Shown one piece after another: positions 8,800 to 15,412 of a stretch of 18,789 nucleotides of DNA; within the stretch, counting starts at the first letter, position 1, and each line of letters opens with the position of its first letter. Source of the stretch: CAWKEY01 sp963848675. Its GTDB lineage: Bacteria; Pseudomonadota; Gammaproteobacteria; Methylococcales; Methylomonadaceae. The translations under genes were made by a program, and so were the position numbers. The notes under the pieces are model-generated. The model saw only the letters and a program-made list of their open reading frames with translations. It did not search any database and was not told where the DNA came from. The stretch is taken from contig CAWKEY010000056.1 of the NCBI GenBank assembly GCA_963848675.1, positions 1 to 18,789 of the forward strand, in the 5' to 3' direction.

Positions 8800-9159
8800 A
8801 TGAAACGACTTTTATTATTCATTGTGAGCACAAGCATTGTGCTCGGCACATTAGCCGGATGTGCGACACGATCCGACTTTACCGCAATATCAGGAAAAAA
8901 CGTCAACCTGTCTAATATCAAGGTTGATAAGAGCATGTCGAAAGGCCGGGCAATGGGGGAAGATTGTCAACATATTATCATTTTAATTCCGACGTCAGGA
9001 CCACCCACTCTTGATGAAGCACTGGATCGGTCATTAGAATCAAAACAAGCGAATTTATTGCTCGATGCGGTCGTAAAATGGCATATGTTTGCAATACCTT
9101 TAATTTATCGCCAAGAATGCTGGAAAGCCGAAGGGGTGGCGTATGACACATTTAAATAA
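8800..9159 (+). CDS. Small TRL-like lipoprotein, first of a paralogous pair
   Basis: The 119-residue product has a lipoprotein signal peptide ending in the lipobox LAGC (Cys about residue 21), so it is probably anchored in the outer membrane. The mature part carries the pattern ISGKNVNLSN, then a GEDC motif, a short hydrophobic segment with P-x-x-x-P-P, and DEALDRSLE. The next gene carries the same pattern, so the two are diverged tandem duplicates. The pattern (GEDC, hydrophobic loop, EA-x-D-x-A/S) resembles the TRL-like lipoprotein family, whose function is unknown. AGAGG lies about 8 bases before ATG 8800. The last 17 bases overlap the next gene, which indicates one transcript. Confidence 0.75.
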   Translation: MKRLLLFIVSTSIVLGTLAGCATRSDFTAISGKNVNLSNIKVDKSMSKGRAMGEDCQHIIILIPTSGPPTLDEALDRSLESKQANLLLDAVVKWHMFAIPLIYRQECWKAEGVAYDTFK

Positions 9160-9538
9160 AAACAAGAGACTTACCTATCCAATAATAGCCATTATAGGTT
9201 TATTGATGCTGAGTAGTTGCTCAATGAGAGTCGCCGATTTGACGATGGTTTCCACAAAAAATATTGATTTGTCAGACACGCAACTTGACGCTCGAAAAGG
9301 TCAGAGACAAACCGGGGAAGATTGCCGCTTCAATTTATTGGGATTAATTCCATTTGGACTTCCCAACATGGAGGAAGCCGTTGATAAAGCCCTGGAAAAA
9401 GGCAAAGGAAATGTGATGGTGGACGAAGTTACCGAGTACAAAATTATTTGGGTTGTAATTGGATTTATTTCATGTATTGACGTTGAAGGTACGGTTTTGA
9501 ATGCACCGATGAGCACATTACCCAAGGCTGTCAAGTGA
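9143..9538 (+). CDS. Small TRL-like lipoprotein, second of a paralogous pair
   Basis: The 131-residue product has a hydrophobic N-terminal segment ending in the lipobox LSSC (Cys about 26). The mature part shows VSTKNIDLSDTQ, GEDC, FNLLGLIPFG, and EEAVDKALEKGKGNVMVDE, matching the order in the preceding gene and closer to the TRL-like consensus (GEDC, LGLIPFG, EAVDKALE). The start lies inside the upstream gene and is preceded by AAGGGG, consistent with translational coupling. Function is unknown; both genes are A+T-rich relative to the large upstream gene. Confidence 0.75.
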   Translation: MTHLNKNKRLTYPIIAIIGLLMLSSCSMRVADLTMVSTKNIDLSDTQLDARKGQRQTGEDCRFNLLGLIPFGLPNMEEAVDKALEKGKGNVMVDEVTEYKIIWVVIGFISCIDVEGTVLNAPMSTLPKAVK

Positions 9539-9639
9539 GTCTTTTATGATTTAACCACTAAAATCAATGGGTTCGAACTCGATTAGTTCCTGGTTTTGAG
9601 CGTAGTACGCTGCCTATTTTTCTGACGAGAGAATAGGCA

Positions 9640-9702
9640 ATGGCACGTTCACCTGGATTTGTGATCGCCGATCAACCACAACATGTAATTAATCATAGGT
9701 AA
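9640..9702 (+). pseudogene. REP-associated tyrosine transposase (RAYT), N-terminal remnant
   Basis: The short frame reads MARSPGFVIADQPQHVINHR and stops. It matches the usual start of RAYT/Y1 transposases (MAR..R.V.PGQPQHVI.RGN). The HUH motif and catalytic Tyr are absent because the frame runs into an IS200-like left end. A RAYT C-terminal remnant lies at 14586-15074; the middle about 100 residues are not found. Confidence 0.65.
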
Positions 9703-9703
9703 A

Positions 9704-9894
9704 CCCCGGCTATGCCGGGGGACTCTCAAAGGTTTGACATATAAGTCGGTCAATAAGATTCTCTGATACTCGACCAAAAGTTAGGAGAATCTAAAATGAG
9801 AGGGTATCAAAGTTTGAGTCATACCCGATGGGATTGTAAATACTATGTGGTATTTATCCCCAAGAGGAGAAAGAAATGGCCGTATGGCGGTTAA
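9704..9894 (+). mobile_element. IS200/IS605-like element remnant (left end plus truncated tnpA)
   Basis: A perfect subterminal hairpin CCCCGGC-TAT-GCCGGGG (9704-9720) is of the kind recognised by TnpA of IS200 elements. It is followed about 75 bases later by the beginning of a tnpA. No right end is recognised, so only a fragment survives. It abuts the broken RAYT frame. Confidence 0.65.
9796..9894 (+). pseudogene. IS200-type transposase tnpA, truncated after 32 codons
   Basis: The frame from ATG 9796, with AGGAGA just upstream, reads MRGYQSLSHTRWDCKYYVVF then IPKRRKK. This is the highly conserved N-terminus of IS200 TnpA (Y1 HUH transposase, normally about 130-150 residues). The HUH pair and catalytic Tyr are lost; the frame ends at TAA 9892-9894, next to a REP-type palindrome. 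Confidence 0.8.
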
Positions 9895-9907
9895 ATTTTG
9901 CCGGTGT

Positions 9908-9938
9908 AGGGTGGATTCGCCGTGAGGTAATCCACCAT
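9908..9938. repeat. REP-type palindrome
   Basis: GGTGGATT (9910-9917) and AATCCACC (9929-9936) form a perfect 8-bp stem with an 11-base loop. This sequence type (GTGGATT...AATCCAC) is a widely dispersed intergenic palindrome in gammaproteobacteria (from memory) and fits the presence of RAYT remnants, which mobilise such units. Confidence 0.65.
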
Positions 9939-10251
9939 AAACGGAGCGTACAGGGTTGCTTGGCACCCGTATCTATCAAGCTTTTTGGGTATGCTTATTG
10001 GGTCTGGCGATGGTTTGGCATGGCGGTTTGCTTGCGCGAAACCGTCCTACGCTGCACAAGGCCGTAAGGCGGAACCGGTTTACCGGGTTGAGGAGGACAC
10101 CACTATGAAATTGAACAATGGGGTAGTTACCAAATAGCTGTAACAACCTGGCAAACTCATTATCAAGCCCTTTGGGAAGCACAAAACAGAAGAAAGAGTA
10201 TAGTCAACGTCTGCTCAGCCTTTTTTAACAGGTAGTGGGGGAGTAATTAAA

Positions 10252-11835
10252 ATGAATAAGAATAATTCGGGGTTTAAAATTAACTTATTTTTGCTAGTAA
10301 TTCTATGTTCGGTAATAACTTTTGCAATGGATTCTTCAGTTGCAAGTGAATTCAGAGTAAATCAGTTTACAGACTTTCCAACTGGAGAAGCAGCTGAAGA
10401 CCCGGCAATTGCCACCGACAGCAATAACCATATCATCATTACTTGGGAGGATCCTAGATATAGTAAGGATAATGTCTTAGCCCGAATATTTGACAATACC
10501 GGGAATCCCTTAACCAATGATTTCAGAGTTGATCAAAGCCCCGATATCGGTTCAGATCCCTCCATAGCTGTGGATAGCGACAATCACGTCATTATTACCT
10601 GGGAGGAAACCCGTGGGAATGACGACATCTTCGTCAGAATATTTGATAGTACAGGAAATCCCCTGACTAACGAATACAGAGTGGATCAAGATCTTGGGAC
10701 TAATGAAGCTGGTCAGCCTGTAATAGCTACCGATGGCAATAATAACTTCATCATCGCTTGGACTGATTACAGAAATGGAAATGGTGATATCTTTGCTAGA
10801 AGATTCAATATAAATGGTGCCCCCTTAGGGAATGAGTTCAGGATAGATCAAGATACAGTGCTTAACCATGCTGAAACTCCTAAAATAGCAACCGACAGTA
10901 ACAACAATTTCATAATTACTTGGATGGATTATAGATCTGGACATGCTGACATTTTTGCCCGAATATTTAATAATAATGGAGTTCCTTTATCCGACGAATT
11001 CCGAGTAAATCAGTTTACAGACTTTTCGCCTGGAGAAGAAGCTGACGACCCGGCAATTGCCACCGACAGCAATAACCATATCATCATTACCTGGGAGGAT
11101 CCTAGATTTGGTGAGGATAATGTCTTCGCCCGAATATTTGACAATACCGGGAATCCCTTAACCAATGATTTCAGAGTTGATCAAAGCCCCGATATCGGTT
11201 CAAATCCCTCCATAGCTGTGGATAGCGACAATCACATCATTATAACGTGGGAGGAAACCCGTGAGAATGGTGACATCTTCGTCAGAATATTTGATAGTAC
11301 AGGAAAACCCCTGACTAACGAATACAGAGTGGCTCAAGATATTGAGACTGATGAAGCCGCAAAGCCTGTAATAGCTACCGATGGCAATAATAACCTCGTT
11401 ATCGCTTGGACTGATTACAGGTCTGGACATGGCGACATTTTTGCCGCAACAGTTAACAAACCTGCTCCTGACATAAAGGCCAACAATTCAGATGGGCCTC
11501 TAACAATAACTCAAGGTGATAACCTTTCAGTAACAGTAAAACTTGATGCTGCGGGAAATGCTAATAATGCAGATTGGTGGGTAGTAGCTGATACTGCTTT
11601 CCTCCCTCCCAGCGACTGGTATTACTACAATCTGGTATCGGATTGGAGACCCAGCCTCTCTGTAACGTATCAGGGACCATTGTTTAACCTGGATCCTTAC
11701 CAGGTCTTAAACAGGAAACTACCTCCGGGACATTACACCTTCTATTTCGGGGTTGATATGATAATGAACGGAGTGTTGAATATGGGTCCAGGTGAGATGT
11801 ATTACGACAAAGTTGATGTGACAATCACGCCTTAG
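10252..11835 (+). CDS. Secreted seven-repeat, probable beta-propeller protein
   Basis: The 527-residue product has a signal peptide (hydrophobic core about residues 11-25, likely cleavage after VAS near 31). Seven repeats of about 51-56 residues cover about 33-402, each with the pattern EFRVxQ, then PxIATDSNNHIIITWxDxR, DIFARIFDxxGxPLTN. Seven such four-strand units suggest a seven-bladed propeller with a secretory or adhesive role; the ligand is unknown. Repeats 1-3 and 5-7 are near-identical blocks separated by repeat 4. The C-terminal domain (about 405-527) is a separate Trp/Tyr-rich beta module with no anchor motif. GGGGGAG precedes ATG 10252. The gene is A+T-richer than the large secreted gene upstream and lies between IS remnants and an IS pair, which suggests it was acquired. 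Confidence 0.75.
   Translation: MNKNNSGFKINLFLLVILCSVITFAMDSSVASEFRVNQFTDFPTGEAAEDPAIATDSNNHIIITWEDPRYSKDNVLARIFDNTGNPLTNDFRVDQSPDIGSDPSIAVDSDNHVIITWEETRGNDDIFVRIFDSTGNPLTNEYRVDQDLGTNEAGQPVIATDGNNNFIIAWTDYRNGNGDIFARRFNINGAPLGNEFRIDQDTVLNHAETPKIATDSNNNFIITWMDYRSGHADIFARIFNNNGVPLSDEFRVNQFTDFSPGEEADDPAIATDSNNHIIITWEDPRFGEDNVFARIFDNTGNPLTNDFRVDQSPDIGSNPSIAVDSDNHIIITWEETRENGDIFVRIFDSTGKPLTNEYRVAQDIETDEAAKPVIATDGNNNLVIAWTDYRSGHGDIFAATVNKPAPDIKANNSDGPLTITQGDNLSVTVKLDAAGNANNADWWVVADTAFLPPSDWYYYNLVSDWRPSLSVTYQGPLFNLDPYQVLNRKLPPGHYTFYFGVDMIMNGVLNMGPGEMYYDKVDVTITP
10348..10800 (+). repeat. Intragenic direct repeat, block 1 (propeller repeats 1-3)
   Basis: This block is repeated at 10996-11448 with an offset of exactly 648 bp (216 codons, four protein repeats). 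Long runs are identical, for example from about 10390 to 10440, and the divergence is concentrated in the third repeat. Confidence 0.85.
10996..11448 (+). repeat. Intragenic direct repeat, block 2 (propeller repeats 5-7)
   Basis: This is the second copy of the block at 10348-10800. Repeat 4 (about 10801-10995) lies between the blocks and is less similar to the rest. The layout suggests a recent in-frame segmental duplication that brought the propeller to seven repeats. Confidence 0.85.
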
Positions 11836-11864
11836 CTATATCATAAAAAACATAGAATCAATGG

Positions 11865-11873
11865 GGTCAGACT
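11865..11873. repeat. 9-bp target duplication GGTCAGACT, left copy
   Basis: It lies immediately left of the first IS10-type element. The 9-bp length is that of IS10, and the core GTC-A-GAC is symmetric, as IS10 targets are. Identical copies are at 13221 and 14577. Confidence 0.9.
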
Positions 11874-13220
11874 CTGAGGTATCCCCACAAAATATCAATA
11901 AAAAACAATGCATTATTGGATAAGATTTGGATAAAGATAAGATTTAAGTCGGTCTGAGCATAAGAATTCATTCTAAAATAATAATCTGGAAGGATAAATT
12001 TATGTCAATTATTGCTCTGCTGCATAACTTGTTAAAAGAAAAACTTCCTAGCATTCATGCTACTCGATTCACAGCGCTGATGGCTGCAGTCGAGGCTGGG
12101 TTGAAAGGAGCGTCGGTATCGATTACGCAACTCGGACGGACGCTTTCCGGACCGGCCTGCATCAAACACAAAATCAAACGCATGGATCGTTTAGCCGGGA
12201 ATCGCCATCTTAACACCGAACGCATGGCGATCTACGGTGCTATGACCCAATGGCTATTGCAGTCCCTGCCCATGCCGTTGATCCTTATCGACTGGTCGCC
12301 CCTGACCGCAGATCAGCATCAGCAGCTCTTACGAGCAGCGCTGCCTACGGGAGGACGTTCCGTTACCTTGTACGAAGAAATTCATCCCATTAAAAAACTG
12401 GGCAACCGCCGGGTACAGCAGCGATTTCTCAGCAGTTTGCAAGCATTGCTACCCGCTAATGTAACGCCTATCATCGTTGCCGATTCCGGATTTCGCACGC
12501 CATTTTTTCGCGAAGTTGAAAGTTTGGGCTGGCATTGGCTCGGACGAATTCGCAATAGGGATTTCATTGCCTGGGCCAACCGGCCTAACGATTGGCTGGC
12601 GGCAAAGTCACTCTACGCCAAAGCCACTCGAAAACCCAAGTGCTTGGGCCCGGCCCGTTGGGTGCGTAGCCACCCGCTAGACGGTGAGTTGGTGACATTT
12701 TATCAGCCCGCCAAAGGCCGGAAACACCTGACGGCCCAACATCGTCCAAGCCAATCCAGTGCCAGTCGTAAACACGCCAAACGCGAAAAAGAGCCTTGGC
12801 TTCTGGTCGTATCGCCCTCGCTAAAAGCGTTTTCTGCGGCGCGGGTCGTGGATTATTATCGAAGCCGCATGCAAATTGAGGAAGGCCTGCGAGACACAAA
12901 AAGTACGCATTATGGCTTGGATTTTACCAGCGAAAGCCGGATTGAAGCCGAACGCCGCGCCAACCTGTTATTAATCGCCGCGCTCATCATTTTCGCGCTT
13001 TGGCTCACTGGGCTTTGTTTAAAAGGTACTGAAATCGAACGACATATCAAAGTCAACAGCAACCAGAATCACTCACCGTATTCGGTTATATTTCTCGCCC
13101 GAATCGCCTGCCGCTATGTTGCCTTTGAGTTGTCCGCCTCAATGTTGGAACAGGCGCAAGCTCTTTTATTAAACTACTTCGACTCATTCGAGGGAGGGTA
13201 AATTCGTGGGGATACCTCAG
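11874..13220 (+). mobile_element. IS10-type (IS4 family) insertion sequence, copy 1
   Basis: The 1347-bp element has perfect 15-bp terminal inverted repeats, CTGAGGTATCCCCAC at the left end and its complement at 13206-13220. They start with CTGA, as IS10 ends do. It carries one 399-codon transposase gene and is flanked by identical 9-bp repeats. All features of an intact element are present. Confidence 0.93.
12002..13201 (+). CDS. IS10-like IS4-family DDE transposase, copy 1
   Basis: The 399-residue protein is collinear with IS10 transposase. It has an N-terminal region with LGRTLSGPACIKHKIKRMDR and GNRHL, the first catalytic Asp in LIDWS (D97), the second in VADSGF (D161), and the catalytic Glu in MQIEEGLRDTK (E293). 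The Y-(2)-R-(3)-E-(6)-K signature is complete (Y286, R289, E293, K300). It catalyses cut-and-paste transposition. GGAAGGA precedes ATG 12002. Length and motifs are full, so this copy is probably active. Confidence 0.93.
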   Translation: MSIIALLHNLLKEKLPSIHATRFTALMAAVEAGLKGASVSITQLGRTLSGPACIKHKIKRMDRLAGNRHLNTERMAIYGAMTQWLLQSLPMPLILIDWSPLTADQHQQLLRAALPTGGRSVTLYEEIHPIKKLGNRRVQQRFLSSLQALLPANVTPIIVADSGFRTPFFREVESLGWHWLGRIRNRDFIAWANRPNDWLAAKSLYAKATRKPKCLGPARWVRSHPLDGELVTFYQPAKGRKHLTAQHRPSQSSASRKHAKREKEPWLLVVSPSLKAFSAARVVDYYRSRMQIEEGLRDTKSTHYGLDFTSESRIEAERRANLLLIAALIIFALWLTGLCLKGTEIERHIKVNSNQNHSPYSVIFLARIACRYVAFELSASMLEQAQALLLNYFDSFEGG

Positions 13221-13229
13221 GGTCAGACT
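13221..13229. repeat. 9-bp target duplication GGTCAGACT, middle copy
   Basis: These nine bases are the only sequence between the right end of the first IS (13220) and the left end of the second (13230). Confidence 0.9.
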
Positions 13230-14576
13230 CTGAGGTATCCCCACAAAATATCAATAAAAAACAATGCCTTGTTGGATAGAATTTGGATAAAAACTAGATT
13301 AAGCCGGTCTGAGCAATAAGAATTCATTCTAAAATAATAACCTGGAAGGATAAATTTATGTCAATTATTGCTCTGCTGCATAACTTATTGAAAGAAAAAC
13401 TCCCCAGCATTCATGCTACTCGACTCACAGCGCTGATGGCTGCAGTCGAGGCTGGGTTGAAAGGAGCGTCGGTATCGATTACGGAGCTCGGACGAACGCT
13501 TTCTGGACCTGCCTGCATCAAACACAAAATCAAACGCATGGATCGCTTAGCCGGGAATCGCCATCTCAACACCGAACGCATGGCGGTATACGGTGCTATG
13601 ACTCAATGGCTCTTGCAGTCCCTTCCCATGCCGCTGATCCTTATCGACTGGTCGCCCCTGACCGCAGATCAGCATCAGCAGCTCTTACGAGCGGCGCTGC
13701 CTACGGGAGGACGTTCCGTTACCTTGTACGAAGAAATTCATCCCGTTAAAAAACTGGGCAACCGCAGGATACAGCAGCGATTTCTTAGCAGTTTGCAAGC
13801 ATTGCTACCGGCCAATGTAACGCCTATCATCGTTGCCGATTCCGGCTTTCGCACGCCATTTTTTCGCGAAGTTGAAAGTATTGGCTGGCATTGGCTCGGG
13901 CGAATTCGCAATCGGGATTTCATTGCCTGGGCCAACCGGCCTAACGATTGGCTGGCGGCAAAGTCACTCTACGCCAAAGCCACTCGAAAACTCAAGTGCT
14001 TGGGCCCGGCCCGTTGGGTGCGTAGTCACCCGCTCGACGGTGAGTTGGTGACTTTTTATCAGCCCGCCAAAGGCCGGAAACACCTGACTGCCCAGCATCG
14101 TCCAAGCAAAGCCAGTGCCAGTCGTAAACATGCCAAACGCGAAAAAGAGCCTTGGCTTCTGGTCGTATCACCCTCGCTAAAAGCGTTTTCTGCGGCGCGG
14201 GTCGTGGCTTATTATCGAAGCCACATGCAAATTGAGGAAGGCCTACGAGACACAAAAAGTACGCATTATGGCTTGGATTTTACCAGCGAAAGCCGGATTG
14301 AAGCCGAACGCCGCGCCAACCTGTTATTAATCGCCGCGCTCATCATTTTCGCGCTTTGGCTCACAGGGCTTTGTTTAAAAGGAACTGATATCGAACGACA
14401 TATCAAAGTCAATAGCCGCCAGGATCACTCACCGTATTCGGTTATATTTCTCGCCCGAATCGCCTGTCGCTATGTCGCCTTTGAGTTATCTGCCTCAATG
14501 TTGGAACAGGCGCAAGCTCTTTTATTAGACTACTTCGACTCATTCGAGGGAGGGTAAATTCGTGGGGATACCTCAG
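13230..14576 (+). mobile_element. IS10-type (IS4 family) insertion sequence, copy 2
   Basis: This 1347-bp element has the same length, orientation and 15-bp ends as copy 1 and is flanked by the same 9-bp sequence. The nucleotide sequence differs from copy 1 at many scattered positions, so it is not a fresh tandem duplication. Confidence 0.93.
13358..14557 (+). CDS. IS10-like IS4-family DDE transposase, copy 2 (altered YREK)
   Basis: The 399-residue protein differs from copy 1 at about 15 residues. D97, D161 and E293 are kept. Arg289 of the Y-(2)-R-(3)-E-(6)-K signature is His here (YYRSHMQIEEG; codon CAC instead of CGC). Because this Arg is conserved in IS4-family transposases, the copy may be impaired, though its ends could still be mobilised by copy 1. 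GGAAGGA precedes ATG 13358. Confidence 0.92.
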   Translation: MSIIALLHNLLKEKLPSIHATRLTALMAAVEAGLKGASVSITELGRTLSGPACIKHKIKRMDRLAGNRHLNTERMAVYGAMTQWLLQSLPMPLILIDWSPLTADQHQQLLRAALPTGGRSVTLYEEIHPVKKLGNRRIQQRFLSSLQALLPANVTPIIVADSGFRTPFFREVESIGWHWLGRIRNRDFIAWANRPNDWLAAKSLYAKATRKLKCLGPARWVRSHPLDGELVTFYQPAKGRKHLTAQHRPSKASASRKHAKREKEPWLLVVSPSLKAFSAARVVAYYRSHMQIEEGLRDTKSTHYGLDFTSESRIEAERRANLLLIAALIIFALWLTGLCLKGTDIERHIKVNSRQDHSPYSVIFLARIACRYVAFELSASMLEQAQALLLDYFDSFEGG

Positions 14577-14585
14577 GGTCAGACT
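14577..14585. repeat. 9-bp target duplication GGTCAGACT, right copy
   Basis: This third identical 9-bp copy follows the right end of the second IS directly, and then runs into the RAYT remnant. Confidence 0.9.
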
Positions 14586-15074
14586 ACAATACTACAATTA
14601 TTGTTACCAGCGCACTGGCACATTTAGGGAAGGCCGCTACAAAACGACGCTCGCTGATTGATTCTGAAGCTTATCTATTAACCTGTATGCGCTATATTGA
14701 GCTGAATCCGGTGCGGGCAGGCATGGTTATCGATCCGGCTGACTATCCCTGGTCAAGTTATGATTGCGGTGCACTGGGACAACCCAATGATTTGGTTGTG
14801 CCTCATCCCGAATACCAGCGCTTGGGTGAGTCGAATGAAGCGCGTCAGGCTGCCTATCGCGAGTTATTCATGCATCATCCTTTCTGAAAACAGTATTCCC
14901 GAAATCAGAGAGGCGACCAATAAAGCCTGGGTGTTGGGCAATGACCGGTTTAAGCAACGCATTCAAGAACAGTTAGTGAGGCGTGTGGAGCCCAAAGCCA
15001 GAGGCGGGGACAGGAAATCTGAACAGTTTAATGCCAATCGAGTTTTGTTTTTGGGTGGAGATACTTCATCCTGA
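14586..15074 (+). pseudogene. RAYT (Y1 transposase) C-terminal remnant with frameshifts
   Basis: Three frames join into one RAYT C-terminus. Bases 14593-14658 read YNYCYQRTGTFREGRYKTTL. A shift near 14650 leads to SLIDSEAYLLTCMRYIELNP and on through ADYPWSSYDCGALGQP to a stop at 14885. A further shift near 14876 gives EIREATNKAWVLGNDRFKQR and GGDRKSEQF. Intact family members read GTLWEGRY, SLIDSEAYLL and IELNPVRAGMV in one frame. The fragment starts directly at the IS target duplication, and the N-terminal two thirds are absent here. Confidence 0.8.
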
Positions 15075-15301
15075 GTGACTACGGTGGGTATGTGGAGGCC
15101 ATCACTGGCGGTCTCTGAATGACAGCTTCTCAATAATCAGCAGACGTTGACTAACATTTGCCGACCGGCAGAACTTGGCCGATTGGGTGAGGTCGCCAAC
15201 GGCTGCTTTGTAGTCTTCCAGTTCGCAGAATCTGGATTTGGCTGACTGGCCGGTATGGAGAAGCCCGACAGTCAAGAATGGGTCGACTGCCGCCGATGGC
15301 C
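15075..15301. other. Intergenic stretch without recognisable features
   Basis: No gene, RNA or clear repeat is seen. It contains several GGCCG-rich short imperfect inversions of no evident function. If the end at 15411 is a transposon end, this is inside that element. Confidence 0.4.
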
Positions 15302-15412
15302 AATGACATAATTTTAGTTGCAAATAATGTCGGTTTGAGCGCCCATCAATTGCATTTAATTACGGTCGAAAAATGCGCTGATTGCGGGTTTTAGATTGCA
15401 AGTCCGCTACAC
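15302..15412 (-). mobile_element. Left inverted arm, putative transposon end (...CCGCTACA)
   Basis: Read on the minus strand from 15411 leftward, it begins TGTAGCGGACTTGC and continues with GCATTTTTCGACC (about 15365-15377), TGCAATTGATGGGCGCTC, and then TTATTTGCAACTAAAAT near 15311. These match, in the same order, parts of the right arm (18576-18746), which lies in opposite orientation. The TGT...ACA type ends and internal repeats resemble Tn7/Tn5053/Mu-type transposons whose body would lie to the left. No transposase is visible. Confidence 0.5.

Larger units (their letters stand above)
9539..10251. other. Mobile-element graveyard between lipoprotein and propeller genes
   Basis: These 713 bases carry no intact gene. 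They contain a RAYT N-terminal remnant (9640-9702) preceded by a perfect 7-bp hairpin (GCCTATT/AATAGGC, 9612-9638), an IS200-like hairpin and truncated tnpA (9704-9894), and a REP-type palindrome (9908-9938). Bases 9940-10251 hold nothing I can name; a 10-codon frame with a good GAGGAGG at about 10090 is too short to call. Confidence 0.6.

Noticed and set aside
9876..10182. Short frames on both strands in 9876-10182
   Set aside because: They cover the REP palindrome and IS debris, lack ribosome binding sites and show no recognisable domain.
10348..11448. CRISPR-like or satellite repeat array
   Set aside because: The repeats are in-frame coding units of a secreted protein with long, variable units and no spacers.
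11874..14576. Composite transposon formed by the two IS10-type copies
   Set aside because: Only nine bases, the shared target sequence, lie between them, so there is no cargo. The propeller gene is outside the pair.
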